From assembly GCA_009363875.1 (NCBI GenBank), contig CM018689.1, positions 1,774,501-1,838,500 of the forward strand: 64,000 nucleotides of DNA, read 5' to 3'. The notes under the pieces are model-generated. The model did not search any database. It was not told the origin of the DNA and was given only the letters and a program-made list of their open reading frames with translations. Position numbers and translations under genes: made by a program. The stretch comes from Mikania micrantha (Eukaryota; Streptophyta; Magnoliopsida; Asterales; Asteraceae). How positions within the stretch are numbered: the first letter of the stretch is position 1; the number at the start of each line of letters is the position of its first letter. Below are positions 21,514 through 34,466 of the stretch, piece by piece.

Positions 21514-21939
21514 CCGATTAACACCCTTAACGACAATATACAACGCGGTGTTCGTATTTTGGGAATTTATCATTGTTTTCATGATATAAATGGAGCTCTC
21601 GATGGTCTTTTTATGTATGCAATTCGTTGTGGGTTATTTATGCCATAAGTCTTACAAAACTCTACTAAATTAACATACGAAAATAAAAAAAATAGTTATA
21701 AACACAATGATCTTGTTAAAAAGAAAAAGAAACCACACAAATAACAAAAGTTTGTCGGAAACATAGATGTTTAGAGTTAAAATCCATGTGTCAACTCTAT
21801 GGTTCGAGCGCATATCTTCGACGACTGTCAAAATCTTTTAGCTTTTTCTTCATTCCACCCAAACCATAATCCTACTTTATGTAAGAGAGAAATGAACAAG
21901 TCAATATATTATAAATGAATAGTATGGTATTATCAAATA
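21514..21939. other. unassigned AT-rich DNA
   Basis: Lies between the end of LTR D and the helicase remnant. It may be the 3' tail of the same Helitron, but no clear hairpin plus CTRR end was found. Confidence 0.3.
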
Positions 21940-22245
21940 ATGTGATTAAATTACCTTAATTTATTAATACATGCATTTCATTCATCGTGCAACATTTCAC
22001 GAAAAATAGCGTTTGATGTGTATACATCGACTCAATTAAACTCCTTGGTAGGATGCAAAAATACCTTGGTATTTTCGGGTGAGATCCCTCTTGACAATGC
22101 CACATAAAGTTGTCCATGTGAGAATACAAAATTTGGTATATAAACACCAACACGTGGAATTGTTTATCCTTTATCTTTATTGATTGTCATTAAAAAACCA
22201 AGTTGAAACAAAAATTGTTTCCTTTTTAAGTTTGAATGGAAACAT
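21940..22245 (-). pseudogene. Helitron PIF1-like helicase, C-terminal remnant
   Basis: On the minus strand, joined across frames, the sequence reads MFPFKLKKETIF, then MTINKDKG-stop-TIPRVGVYIP, then FSHGQLYVALSRGIS and NTKVFLHP. These match the last conserved motifs of the PIF1-type helicase in plant Helitron Rep/helicase proteins (PFKLKR, TINKSQGQT, SHGQLYVALSR). At least two in-frame stops and a frame change show it is dead. The Rep domain and upstream helicase motifs were not found. Confidence 0.75.
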
Positions 22246-23480
22246 GTCGTCTTCAAAAGGACTTAAAAGATTCTTGGAAAAAATAATCTTTTTTCAAAGT
22301 GTACCAAAATTGTATAAATACATATATATGACATACTATGCTCATATACATCATACACACATATATACAACATACTATGCAGCATGCACATACTATACGG
22401 AACATACAATCTGTATATAACATACATACTATTATACATACACATAATAATGATTATAAAATATGACATCTATAGCTTTTTTTTCAAAATACCCAACCAT
22501 ATACTCACATACATCGTAGACATACACCCAAATTTGGATCCTGCTCATCCGAAAATCAAACTTTTTAACATAACATACATATACACAGAACATACATACA
22601 AATCATTTTAAAAAACAAATACACAAACACTAAAAAAGAGGTTAAACAGATTCTAAAGAGGTACACCAAATTATGATGTAACGTCAGAGAGGCAAGCACA
22701 AGAGAACCAAATGATATGAATCTCAAAATATATGAATGTACATGTTAAATATAATATAAAATAATCAATATGTCACACTTATAAATTACAAATTATTGAA
22801 CTACATACACACATTCAAAACTACATACATACATCATACAATACTTACACATGTCTGACTTTTAAAAAACATAAACTACATATATACATGCATAACAAAA
22901 TTAATAAAATTTGATAAATTGCATATTAGTTGCTTTGTATTTAAATTTACTTTCAAGTAAATAACCATTATTTTTTTTTACAAAATTCTGCATATATACA
23001 TAAACATAAACAATTTTGTATTAACACATGAACAAGTATAAGGAAATTAACTAATACAAACATATTGCATATAGAAATGCACACAAACAGACATAATTAC
23101 ATATATTAAGAGTTTTTACGGAAAAAACTAAATATACATTTCTTTATAGTACACACATTAAGAGTTTTTACATACACATATACATACATACATACATGCA
23201 TACATATACATACCTTTATAATAACTTTAAAAAAATTTCATATTTATTTACAACATACATATATATTATTCAACAAAAACATATACATACCTATATATAT
23301 ACATATACACAGAACATACATACAAACCATTGACACAAACATATACATGCCTGCCATTTTTTGGAAATCCAAATTATGTATCATATATCCTGCCCAAGCA
23401 TTTACACACATACACATACACACAAATTTGGATCCCTGCTTATCAGACAATCAAGCTTTTTAACTTAACCACACCCTTCA

Positions 23481-23522
<42 letters not shown>

Positions 23523-24264
23523 TAAACATAACATACATATACACTGAACATACATTTAAACCGTTTTAAAAAACATATACATAAAAACTAAATTTGAGGT
23601 CAAACAGATTTTGAGGAGGTATATAAAATTATGATGTAACATTAGAGAGGCAAGCATAAGAGAACTAGATGAAGCTATGGTGATGGTTCGAAAACCATAT
23701 AGTATATGCTAAGAAATTCTGATGCAGACAAACAACTAAGTATAAAAATTAGTTTAAAATGGTTTATAAAAATTTGGTTAAATAATCTTATGAATATGCA
23801 TACCAATTTCTCAAGGTACGGAGAGGCAAACACAAGATAACAAGAAGTGAAGAAAGAGGAGCAGTGGAGGCATAATTCAAGAGATGCAGCCCTCTTTAAA
23901 GGTGAGATCCAATTTTTTGAAATTTGAATGTGGAGCCATTTCTAATTTTTTTCGTGTATGAATGGTTCGTAAAAGACGAGAAAGGCTACCTCTTTTGTCT
24001 TCGAGCTTCAAAGTTCTTCGCGCGACGTTGACAATGCACATCTGGTTAAGAAAAATTCTTATTAAGGAAACAAAGTCATACACAAATACCCACGTGATTG
24101 ATGATTTCTTCGTTGGGGATGGAGAAGACGAAGACGACAAACACAGTTGAGGGAGATGGGAAAGTAGAGTAACCAGATATCAAAAGTAAACGATGGTTGC
24201 ATTGAAGTGTTGTAACACAAGCTCCCCAAGTTGTACATCTCTTTATTTTAAGAGATTGCACCAT
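22246..24264. repeat. AT-rich repeats, probable Helitron interior
   Basis: Dense ACATACATA and TATACATA simple repeats and a TA run at 23487-23518. A block of about 200 bp occurs twice, 22520-22710 and 23410-23670. Both copies hold CAAATTTGGATCC, a C-T-rich TTTTTAAC, and ATTATGATGTAAC followed by AGAGAGGCAAGC. A third short piece (GGAGAGGCAAACACAAG) lies at 23818. No gene was recognised. Confidence 0.55.
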
Positions 24265-24599
24265 TCTCATATAACTAGTTCTCACATGGATAGGAATGCA
24301 TGTAGGAGAATGAGCACAAGTCCTGCATGCATTTATCTTATATTTTTGAAAAACGATTCTTATGTTGTGTCAAACATTGTAGTGTCTACTACTTAATTTC
24401 CGCTGCATGAAAAAAATCTATTTCCGTTGGTTTATTTATGAATTCGGCTACATAAACTGTAAAACTATTTTGGTTATTGATGGTATAACAAGTGTATTTT
24501 ACAAACGCACATAGAGTCATTCTATTTGACTAAAGCTTTGATCCTGCCACGTCACACTCGACGGCTTGACGCCGTTAGTGGGAATCTGGGGGTGTGACA
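24265..24599 (+). repeat. 5' LTR end of B1 (left-truncated)
   Basis: Shares CACATGGATAGGAATGCA and GACGCCGTTAGTGGGAAT with the 3' LTR and ends GGGGGTGTGACA. Homology to the 3' LTR stops at about 24265, where Helitron-like DNA begins. Confidence 0.85.
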
Positions 24600-24602
24600 G
24601 AC

Positions 24603-24618
24603 TGGTATCAGTGGCAGG
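24603..24618 (+). promoter_or_regulatory. primer binding site of B1
   Basis: TGGTATCAGTGGCAGG follows the LTR by a few bases. It is a slightly altered initiator tRNA-Met match. Confidence 0.75.
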
Positions 24619-24749
24619 TTATATAGAACTAGGTTTGCATGTAGTAAACTTAGACTAAAGTTATTGCTCTACACTTAGACACTACACTTAGACATTTCAC
24701 ACTAACATTATGATACGCTTGTACTTATTAAACAAACTTAGCAGGAGTT

Positions 24750-25458
24750 GCCGACAACCAAGAACGCAATTTAGGCAAACGCCCAGCAGAGGAAACTACC
24801 GAAGAAGAAGAGCGCAAGATGCGCATGATGGTGCCATTAGTGGACTTATTTTCAGGAGAGGTTATGCGAATTCGCTCATGGAGCAATACGCAGGATTGGG
24901 AGTGGTATCTTAATCTGATACATTGGTGGGTAAGCGAGGAACGGGTACCTCCACTCATGTCACTAGGCAACCCCTCTAGCTCGCCTAGACTACCCACACT
25001 AGGATACCCCCTAAAGCAGGCCTTCGCGGCACATGTTGCCATCATGGATTGAGAGATCCGTAACATGTGGGAGGCATCAGGGGCGATCACTATCTCAGCG
25101 AGTGGCCCAGCTCGAGGAGGAGCTAGTCGACACCGACCAGATGCATAATAACTTGGTCAACTCGACACATCGGTCGGACAGGCAACTGGACGAGGTCATC
25201 GCACAACTGAAGCTGGTAGAGTCTAGACTTGGGTTAGCTGAGGCCCGAGTCGTTGCAGCTGAGTCACGAGCCGATGCGGCCAAGTCCATGGTTGGAGCAT
25301 TAGCTGTTCAGTTAGCAGCCGAGCCGACACCCGAGGAGGAGCCATTCGAAGATGAAGAAGAGCCATTTGAGGACAACGTGGAAGAATCTTTCGAGGATGA
25401 AGACGACAACCCAGCAGACAATGGGAACTTGGTTTCCACCATTTCATTAGCTACCTAG
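24750..25458 (+). pseudogene. coiled-coil reading frame upstream of gag (B1)
   Basis: A first segment (about 24790-25052) encodes TEEEERKMRMMVPLVDLF and then a Trp-rich stretch (WSNTQDWEWYLNLIHWW). After a stop and frame change, a second segment (to 25458) encodes a heptad-like helix (RVAQLEEELVDTDQ, IAQLKLVESRLGLAEARV), then a very acidic tail (EEEPFEDEEEPFED). It lies between PBS and gag, has no match to Gag or Pol domains, and is absent from element A, where gag begins just after the PBS. Element H has a comparable frame in the same place. Function unknown; a structural or nucleic-acid-chaperone role is only a guess. Confidence 0.6.
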
Positions 25459-25690
25459 TGTTAGGCGTACTTTTATTTCTGTAGTAGTGCTAAAACCTAT
25501 AATGGGCAGGTTGTGCCCATGAAATCATTTTGGGATAGTAATGATCAGACTTAAAAGCATGGTCGTACTTTTGAAAATTATTAATGAAATGTTATTTTGA
25601 TTTTATGATGTTATACTTGTATGCATCCTAACACACAACTAACTCTAATAGTAAGTAACACATTATCTATTGTAAATAGATATTAACGAA
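25459..25690. other. spacer between upstream frame and gag
   Basis: Short AT-rich non-coding spacer. Nothing recognised. Confidence 0.5.
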
Positions 25691-26990
25691 ATGGCCGGTA
25701 GAGGACCTTATGTGCGTGCCAACAGTCGAACAATTGGTTCCGCGACAATCAAAGCCATGGTGGAATGACGGGTTAACAAGGCGATCGCGGATTACGAAGC
25801 CACAAGATTGAACAGTGAGGCTCGTGGAAGGAACAACGGTGAAACTAATACTATCTCCACTAACGTAGTAAACAGAACGCAAACTCTAACACGCAAACTT
25901 GACTGCTGAGACGCAGGATCCAAGAACAACACTAAGGGATGTTCGTTTAAAACATTTCTGAGCTGTCACCCACACATTCAAAGGGACCAAAGGGGCAGTG
26001 GGACTGCTCCGATGGTTGGAGAAGTGTGACTGCGCAGAGGAGAACAAAGTCAAATTTGCTAATGGAACCCTTGAGGGTCAGCCCTCATGTGGTGGAACTC
26101 CTATGTCTAGACACTGGGTCTAGAGGCAGCCAACTCGGTATTGTGGGAGGAATTCATGAGGATGCTCTAGGAGGAGTACTGCCCTCGTAACGAAATCAAG
26201 AAGTTAGAAGAAGAATTTCGGGTCCATAAGATGGTGGGATCCGAAATTGAGCAGTACACGACTCGATTTCACGAGCTATGTAAGCTGTGTCCGGGAATGG
26301 TGACCCCGGAATATAAGATAATCGAGCAGTACATCAGCGGACTACCTGAGCAGATCTAGAGTACGGTTACCACGGCAGACCCACTCTCATCCAACCCACT
26401 ATCCGCTTGACACACCATCTAACTGACCAAGCGGTAGCACAAGGAAAGTTGCCCAACAGGGGCGAGCACCTAAAGCAGGCTGACAACAAAAGCAAGTGGG
26501 AGCCCAATTACAACCAAACCTACTCTCCATAACAATCACAATCCCATCACGAATCTGCACCAACAAGAGCATTCACCGCTACACAATCCAACACCAAGGG
26601 CAAGGGTGTCTACGAGGGGAAATACCCTAGGTGCAACCAATGCTCTTATCATCACTAGGGATAGTGCGAACGCTACCGATGCTTGAAATGCGGAAGGCAC
26701 GATCATATGGCCAAGGATTGTAGAAGCAAGCCAGTCAACAACAACAACCAGAACCCCATAAAGGGGTGTTATGAATGTGGCAAGCCTGGGCACATGCGCA
26801 GGGACTGCCCACAGTTAAAGAAGGTGGGAGGAAACACGGCAAAGGGACGTGCATTTGTGAATGGCTTCGGTGAAGCTAAAGATGACCCCAATATCATAAC
26901 CAGTATGTTTCTTTTAAATAATGTCTACGCTAGCATATTATTTGATACCAGTGCCAATAGGAGTTTTATATCCAGCGAGTTTAGCTAATT
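25691..26990 (+). pseudogene. gag and protease of B1 (broken)
   Basis: The start MAGRGPYVRANSRTIG at 25691 is followed by stops. The Gag core is visible as FKGTKGAVGLLRWLEKCDCAEENKV near 25970-26050, with frame changes beyond. Zinc knuckles CLKCGRHDHMAKDC and CYECGKPGHMRRDC lie at about 26680-26810. The protease region reads SILFDTSANRSFIS, where the catalytic DTG is DTS, and a stop follows soon after. Confidence 0.85.
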
Positions 26991-29900
26991 ACTTAACATT
27001 ACACCAACACCACTAGACTATAAGTACATAGTAGAGTTTGCCGACGGCAAACTAATTTAAACACAACACATATTTCTAGGATGCATCATGGTTTTGGAAA
27101 ATCACGAACTCGAAATCGATCTGATGCTGATAACACTAGGAAGTTTCGATGTGATGGTTGGAATGGATTGGCTATCCGAGAACAATGCAGAGATTGTGTG
27201 CCACGAGAAGATCGTTCGGGTCACGCTACCGAACGGAGATCAAATATCCATTCAAGGAGAACGACGGGGGATACCCTTGAACATCATGTCATGCATGAAG
27301 GCAAACAAGTGTTTGTGAAAGGGATACCCGACAATACTAGCCCTTATCACGGAGCAACCGAAGAAGGAGAGGAAGATCAAGGACATCAATGTTGTTCGCG
27401 ACTATCCCGAAGTATTTCCTGAAGATCTACCTGGATTACCATCGAAGAGACAAATTGAGTTCCAGATAGACCTCACTCTAGGAGCTGCGCCGATTGCAAA
27501 AGCACCTTATCGGTTGGCACCGACTGAAATGCAAGAATTGTCTAATCAGTTGTAAGAGCTGTTAGACAAGGGATTCATCAGATCGAACTTCTCACCATGG
27601 GGAGCACCGGTCCTATTCGTGAAGAAGAAAGATTGAACATTCAGAATGTGCATAGATTACTGGGAACTGAACAAGGTGATGATCAAGAATCGATAGCCAC
27701 TTCCACGTATAGACGACCAGTCTGATCAGCTACAAGGGTGAAGCTCCTAGTCGAATATCGATTTGAGATCTGGTTACCATCAGTTGAGGATACAAGTGGA
27801 CAACATTTCTAAGACCTCTTTCAGAACACGATATGGACATTATGAATTCTTGGTCATGCCCTACGGACTTACCAACGCACCGGCAATATTCATGGATTTC
27901 ATGAATCGCGTGTGCAAATCGTACCATGACAAATTCGTAATAGTGTTCATAGACAACATCCTGATCTACTCTAAGAATCAGGAAGAACATGCTGAACATC
28001 TGAGACTTGTCTTAGAATTATTGAAGACCGAGAAACTTTACGCGAAGTTCTCCAAATTAGATTTTTGGATTCGCGAAGTCCAATTCCTTAGACACGTGGT
28101 CAATGAGAAGGGAATGCCCATAGACCCACCTAATATTGAAGCCATCAAAAACTGGGAAGCACCAAAGACTCCAACTGAGGCGCGGCAATTCCTAGGACTG
28201 GCAGGGTACTACAGGCGATTTATCGAAGGATTCTCGAAGATCGCACAATCACTCACCTCCTTGATCTACAAGGACAAGAAGTTTGAATAGGGAATGAAAC
28301 AAGAAACTGCATTCAATCTACTAAAGCATAAATTATGCAGTGCACCTATACTATCCTTACATGAGCGATGTGACAACTTCGTAGTCTGCTGTGACGCCTC
28401 GAAACAAGGACTCGGTTGCGTGTTGATGCAATGCGAGAAGGTCATTGCTTATGCGTTACGACCACTAAAGGTGCAAGAGAAGAATTACACCACTCATGAT
28501 CTAGAGTTCTGAGCCGTAGTATTCGCATTGAAGATCTGGCGACACTATCATGTACGACACGAAATGCATCATATTCACTGATCATAAAAGCCTACAACAC
28601 ATATTCGATCAAAAAGAGCTAAACATGTGGCAACGAAGATGGGTTGAACTCATAGGTGATTACGATTGTGCTATCAAGTACCACCCTGGAAAGGGCTAAC
28701 ATAGTGGCTGAAGAATTGAGCCAGAAGGAAACAACCAGGTGTGTACGGTCGCTACAACTTACCATACACTCTGAGCTACCTAACCAGTTTCGGAATGCGC
28801 AACTGGAAGCTCTAAAGGCCGAGAACCTCACTCATGAATCCTTGCGCAACATGGATAAACAACTAGAGGTAAAGACCGATGGAGCATACTACTTTATGGA
28901 CCGAATTTGGATACCACACTATGGGGGAGTGAGAAGCGTAGTGATGGATGAAGCTCACAAGAGCCGATACTCAGTACATCTTGGTTTTGACAAGATGTAC
29001 CACGACCAGAAGAGAATATACTGGTGGCCGAACATGAAGTAAGATATTGCGACATACGTAAGCATGTGCCTAACATGTTCGAAGGTTAAGGTCGAATATC
29101 AAAAGCCATCAAGACTCCTTTAACATCTTGAGATAACGGTATGGAAATGGGAGCACATTTCCATGGATTTTATCACCAAACTGCCCAAAATGGCGTGTGG
29201 TTGCGATGCCATCTGGGTAATAGTAGACCGACTCACTAAGTCTGCACACTTCCTTCCTATCAAGGAAACAGACAAATTAGATAAATTGACCCGAATTTAT
29301 CGAAAGGAAGTGGTCACTCGACATGGAGTGCCGGTTTTGATAATATCGGATCGTGACGGTCGATTTACGGCACACTTCTGGAAGTCCTTACGTAAGGCAC
29401 TAGGCATGAGATTGGATATGAGCACTTTTTATCATCCGCAGACTGATGGGAAGAGCGAACGAACCATACAAATGTTGGAAGACATACATAGAGAATATGT
29501 GATTTATTTTGGCAGTAGCTAGGAGAGCCACTTACCATTGGTAGAGTTCTCCTACACAGCAGTTACCATACCAGTATTAAGGTTGAACTGTTTGAAGCGC
29601 TTTACGGATGAAAGTTTTGATCACCTTTTATGTTGGGCAGAAGTTGGTGAAAGCCAACTAACCGGCCCCGAACGTGTGCACGAGACGACTGAAAATATTG
29701 TGCAGATACGAAACCGAATGGAAGCAGCTCGGGACAGACATAAGTGCTATGCCGACAAAAGGCGTAAGCCTTTGGAATTCAAAGTAGGAGACAGAGTACT
29801 TTTTAAGTCTCACCTAGGAAAGGAGTCATTCTATTTGGGAAACGAAGGAAGCTAAATCTTCACTACATCGGACTATTCAAGATTGTGAAACGAATAGGCC

Positions 29901-30230
29901 CAATAGCCTACGAACTGAACCTACCAAACGAGCTGAGCAGAGTGCACAATGCCTTTCATGTATCAAACCTCAAGAAGTGCTTATCTGACGAGACGCTTGC
30001 AATTCCTCTTGAGGAGATTTAAATCGATGAACAACTGCACTTTGTTGAGGAACCGGTCGAAATCATGGATCGTGAAATTAAGAAGTTCAAACTTAGTCGC
30101 ATACCGATTGTCAAAATACGATGGAACTCGAGGCGTGGACCGGAATTCACGTGGGACCGTGAAGACCAATGAAAAATAAATACCCACATCTGTTCACGAA
30201 CGCAACAAATACTGATAACGCGAGCTGAAT
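26991..30230 (+). pseudogene. pol of B1: RT, RNase H, integrase, chromodomain (broken)
   Basis: Protease end at 27088-27318 (SFDVMVGMDWLS). RT starts at about 27385 (YPEVFPEDLPGLP) and has several stops. Its catalytic box reads FIDN instead of FIDD near 27950. RNase H at about 28370-28700 retains CDAS. Integrase runs from about 28900 (HKSRYSVH, WWPNMK) through MDFITKLPK (29163), ISDRDGRF and SERTIQM to about 29500. The C-terminal part ends in IPIVKIRW and EFTWDRED, chromodomain-like, at about 30100-30170. At least a dozen stops or frame changes are present. Confidence 0.88.
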
Positions 30231-30250
30231 TTCAAGACAAAATTCTTTTT

Positions 30251-30263
30251 AAGGGGGGAATGA
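30251..30263 (+). promoter_or_regulatory. polypurine tract of B1
   Basis: AAGGGGGGAATGA directly precedes the 3' LTR start TGTGACACC. Confidence 0.85.
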
Positions 30264-33098
30264 TGTGACACCTTGCAAATTCCAGGTCATTAAACAATTA
30301 AATTAAATGATTATTTAATTTGTTATTATACACGTGGCACTAGAATTGGTTTAATTTAGTGTGACACGTGGCATGATAGTACAAGCACAGTCATAAAGCT
30401 CGGTAATTCGAGGAAATTCCGATAAACACACACACGTGTCATAAAACTCACGAACGTTGGTGAATGTCGAACAATTGATTCAATTGAAAGATAATTGAAT
30501 GATATTTAGGCAAACATCGAACAAAATTGAAACGAAAGTCAAGAAACGATAGGCGATAACAATAAAAACGATCGGAAAACAAATCAAACAAATATAAATG
30601 GACAATTGGGCCAGCCCAGGACTCTTCCCGGTATGCCAAGGGCCCCAGTGAGAGCCTTGGCATTACGCGAAGATGGGCGGCAGACTCTTAATTCTTCAGA
30701 ATTCTTTGCAGTCTGCCACAACCGATCGTTTTCCACCTAGGCGGTACGTGGTGTGTTTTAGGAGAAAACCCGATTAAAATATTCATGGCGGTTGGCCAAG
30801 ACCCCCTACGGGCTTGCTTGGCGTTACGCGACTCCTCTTAGAACGCAAAAATCTTATAAAAACCATCTCACTTCTCCAGAAACGATTTTGAGCTACTCCT
30901 GGTGTTTCTTTGAAGAATTTAACATCCAAAGGAGCTTAGGAAGAGTCTCTAGCACCACCAACACCTTGTACCTGCTGTAGAGCCAATATCAGCCACTTCC
31001 AGAACCTATTCTTGATCATTCCAGCTACATCTCAGCTCCATAGACCTTTGGAAGGTAGTTTTGATAACCATTTTGCACTAAACACCCACTAGAACACACA
31101 TGCAAGCCTTGTCGGCCACATGCAACACTACATTACTCACATGCAAAGAAATTTACTTCAAAATCTGTGATTTGAGGGTTTGATGATTGATTTTTAGTTA
31201 TTAAAATGAGCTATGTTGAATATTGATGTGCTATGATGATGATTTGTTCATGTTACTATAAATAGTTACTTTGATAGTACAAAATGTGGTTAGATGATGT
31301 TCTAGATATGCAGTGATAGTTTGGATGATGATTTGAAGTTAGTATTGATGACATTTGCATGATCGATATGATAGATTTGATGATTTGTGTGATTTGGTCA
31401 TGGATTTCTATAAATAGACTCTTTTATGCAAGAAATTTGCCATGCATGTTGATTTTTGCTAAGTTCAAGTTATTTTTATGATGTTAAGAGTCTTATGAAC
31501 CCATTTGAATAAGTTGATTATGGTTAAAGTGGAATTTGTAGAAAAACTTTCCAATAAAGGAAACTTTATTTGGGGATTTTCATGAATTGAAGATATTGGA
31601 CTTGTTTGATAATGATAGATAGGTTAGCATGTCTTATTATGATGATGTTGAAGATTTATTATGATGATGTGGAAGATTGTTACATGATTTTTGAAGTTAA
31701 AACATAGTAAATATGAAAACTTACTATTAGAAGTAACTTTAAGTTGGGTATTTTGTGAAAACATAAGTTAAGAACATGTTAGATGATGAAATGTGATTCT
31801 AGGCATCTTGTCTTAATGATATTAGGGATGTTTATGTAATTTTTGATGACAAAACATGTCAAATATAGGAACTTTCTATAAATAATAACCTTAATTACTA
31901 AAAATTGACTTTTGTGCTTATTTGATGACATGTGACAATGTGCTATGTGATGACATGATCACTTAGGCTAAATGAGCATGCTAGAATTGCTAAAATGTAA
32001 TTCGATGCACACTCACTAAAAAAAGGAAACTTACTATAAATAGTAAGTTGTCCATTAAACGTGATTTATGTGTTTACATACAATATGTGATACACATCGA
32101 ACCTTGAACGAACTATAATAAAATAACAGTTAACGAACATAACAACTTTGAGTTAGTGGGCACAAACACGAGCACAAGCACGAACACAAACCCAAACATG
32201 AACTTATATGTCCTATGTGATATAGGTAACTAGTAACAGACACACAGGCTGATCTAGCATGACGCGCGCACATAACTCAGCTGAGTTTACGGCCCCTTTT
32301 CTCAAACTATTTTCAAGCTTTTAAGTATGGGGGAAATACATGTTGTATATTCAAACTATTTGTACAAACATTTGTGTATGCTGATTTATTGGGAACAAAA
32401 ATTAAGTGTTGTGTATCGTCACAAGTCCTCGCACAGTCATACCGTTAATGTTTATACAACGAGGTGAGCTTAGATAATACTATTGGGTGTGATGAGCCCC
32501 ACGTGGCACCAATACTGAATGGAGGTCAGGACGCGTGTAATCTCGACCCATCGCTCCATTGTTTTTACGATAGACATGGCATAGGCAGAAAGAAACAAGT
32601 CTAGTTCGGTAGTGACGCAACTGACACTTAGAGCTTCAGGCTCGACAAACATTAACAAACAGCATGACGCACGACAAACTTTATTTTGATTACTTGTTGC
32701 TTATTAAAACATGTGAACTCACCAACAATGTGTTGACACTTTTTCTTAACATGTATTCTCAGGTAACTGGCTCGCACATGGATAGGAATGCACGTAGGAG
32801 AACGAGCGCAAGTCCTGCATATATTTCTCTCATATTTTTGATAAACGATTTTTATGTTATTATGTTGTGTCAAACATTGTAGTTTCTAATATTTAATTTC
32901 CACTGCATGAAACAATTTTATTTCCGCTGCTTTATTTATGAATTCCGCTACATAAACTATTAAACTATTTTGGTTATTGATGGTATGAAAGTGTATTTTA
33001 CGAACGCATATAGAGTCATTCTATATGACTAAAGCTTTGATCCTGCCATGTCACACCCGACAGCTTGACGCCGTTAGTGGGAATTTGGGGGTGTGACA
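30264..33098 (+). repeat. 3' LTR of B1
   Basis: 2835 bp, TGTGACACCTTGCAAATT to GGGGGTGTGACA. The TATA box is at about 30854-30861. Upstream lies a five-copy GGCGGTACGCGA-type array (30630-30835). Downstream is an array of ACTATAAATAGT-like palindromes (31250-32050). The donor-like site at 32280 is mutated (CAGCTGAGT); the acceptor-like block ends at 32762. Confidence 0.9.
31250..32060 (+). repeat. palindromic ACTATAAATAGT motif array (B1 LTR)
   Basis: Six variants, near 31253, 31404, 31540, 31700, 31862 and 32030. The best is ACTTACTATAAATAGTAAGT. They are about 120-165 bp apart and often preceded by GGAA. Confidence 0.7.
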
Positions 33099-33719
33099 AT
33101 ATCTCTTAAGCATTGTGCATGGAGCACCGAATGGTTCAAGATATCTAAGATTTTGCTTTCTATTGTGGAGCAATTCAAAGCAATTCTTCCCGTGTCTCTT
33201 TACAATCAATACCCAATTCAATGTATAACATGCATTGGTAATTACCTTATTCCAAAATTGAACGGGTAAGGAAGAGTGAGCAAGCATCGTTCTAGCAACC
33301 TCGATTAAGATTCTGTTCTTTCGTTCAGCAACACCATTCATTTGAGGGACATACGGAGCACTAAACAGATGCATAATTCCATGTTGATTGCAAAAGGTCT
33401 CCTTGTTGTGATTTTTAAATTTAGTCCCATTATCTGTTCTGACATGCGAACCTGAGCTTATAAAGAGATTCAAGTTTAGTCACTAGAACTTGAAAACATT
33501 GAAACGTTTCATATTTCTCCTTCATTAAAAACACCAAAGAGTGTCTAGAGAACTCATCAGTGATGAACAGACAATACTAATCTCTAACAATGTTCTTGCG
33601 ACTGACAGGACCAAACAAGTCCATGTGGAGAAGCTCAAGAGGAACAGTGATTGAGTGAAACTTTTTAACTTTGTGCGACCGCTTGGTTTGCTTTCCCTTC
33701 TTGCATGAGATGCAGACAT
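33099..33719 (-). pseudogene. copia integrase (truncated)
   Basis: On the minus strand: DVCISCKKGKQTKRS, LLHMDLFGPV (first Asp), then after frame changes VRTDNGTKFKN (second Asp) and GVAERKNRILIEVARTM (Glu). This is the Ty1/copia order and motif set. Homology stops at 33099, exactly where the B1 3' LTR ends, so B1 or a later rearrangement removed the rest of integrase, RT and RNase H. Confidence 0.85.
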
Positions 33720-34466
33720 CAGACAGTTAGAAATTATTTAAACTCATGCCCTCAACCAGATTGTTTTAAACCAGATGATGCATCTTCCTTTAGCTCAAAT
33801 GACCCATCTTCTTATGCCAAAGAATAGAATCTTTCTCTGTTTCCTTAGACATAAAACATGAAGCTGTAAAAGATGTAGTTGAAGCTGTGGCCTGTGGCCA
33901 TGTTGAGAACATACAGATCCTACTTTCTTGGAGCTAACATCAAGATCCAGTCTTCAGGTGTGACAATGTCTCTCTTGAGAATGCAACATTTAGAATTATC
34001 AAACAAAACTCTGTATTTCTTGTCACGGATTTGTGACATTGAGAGAAGATTATTCTCAAGCTGCTTCACATACTTCACTTTATCAAACGAGACTTGTCCA
34101 TTTGAAAGAATTCCCTTACCAGTAATAAAACCACATTTGTCACCTGCAAAAGCTACATTAGGGGAAACAATCCAAGTGCTGTTTAAAGCAGCATTAGGGG
34201 CATCCTGCACAAACACAAATCATTAGTTGAAATTGGGAGCCTAATCCTTTACAATCTTGGGTTGACCCAATGAGTCGGGAATTTTCATTTTAATCCATTG
34301 CCCATCCAAAGTCACCTTATCTCAAAGGTCTGAAGATTTTGCATTGTTAGGTATTAAAGTCTCAGATGACTTTCCCTTCCAGATAGTGTTTTTGTTTTGA
34401 GAATTTTTCAGATAGACTAAGGATGGCTTTGATTATTTGACAAAAACAATCTTAGGTGTGTCCTAA
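33720..34466 (-). pseudogene. copia protease / GAG-pre-integrase region
   Basis: 33920-34216 reads WIVSPNVAFAGDKCGFITGKG, then LENNLLSMSQIRDKKYRVLF, the segment between protease and integrase in copia pol. The rest is interrupted by stops. The protease active-site Asp is not clearly preserved. Confidence 0.75.

Larger units (their letters stand above)
24265..33098 (+). mobile_element. decayed Ty3 element B1 with extra upstream frame
   Basis: Order: truncated 5' LTR, PBS, coiled-coil frame, gag, pol, PPT, 3' LTR. The two LTR ends agree over about 340 bp (24265-24599 against 32758-33098). Numerous stops and frameshifts make it non-functional. Confidence 0.85.

Noticed and set aside
23877..24140. 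87-residue minus-strand frame near the helicase debris
   Set aside because: No match to Rep, helicase or RPA domains. Probably chance or decayed leader.
24265..33098. target site duplication for B1
   Set aside because: The 5' LTR is truncated, so no pair can be compared.
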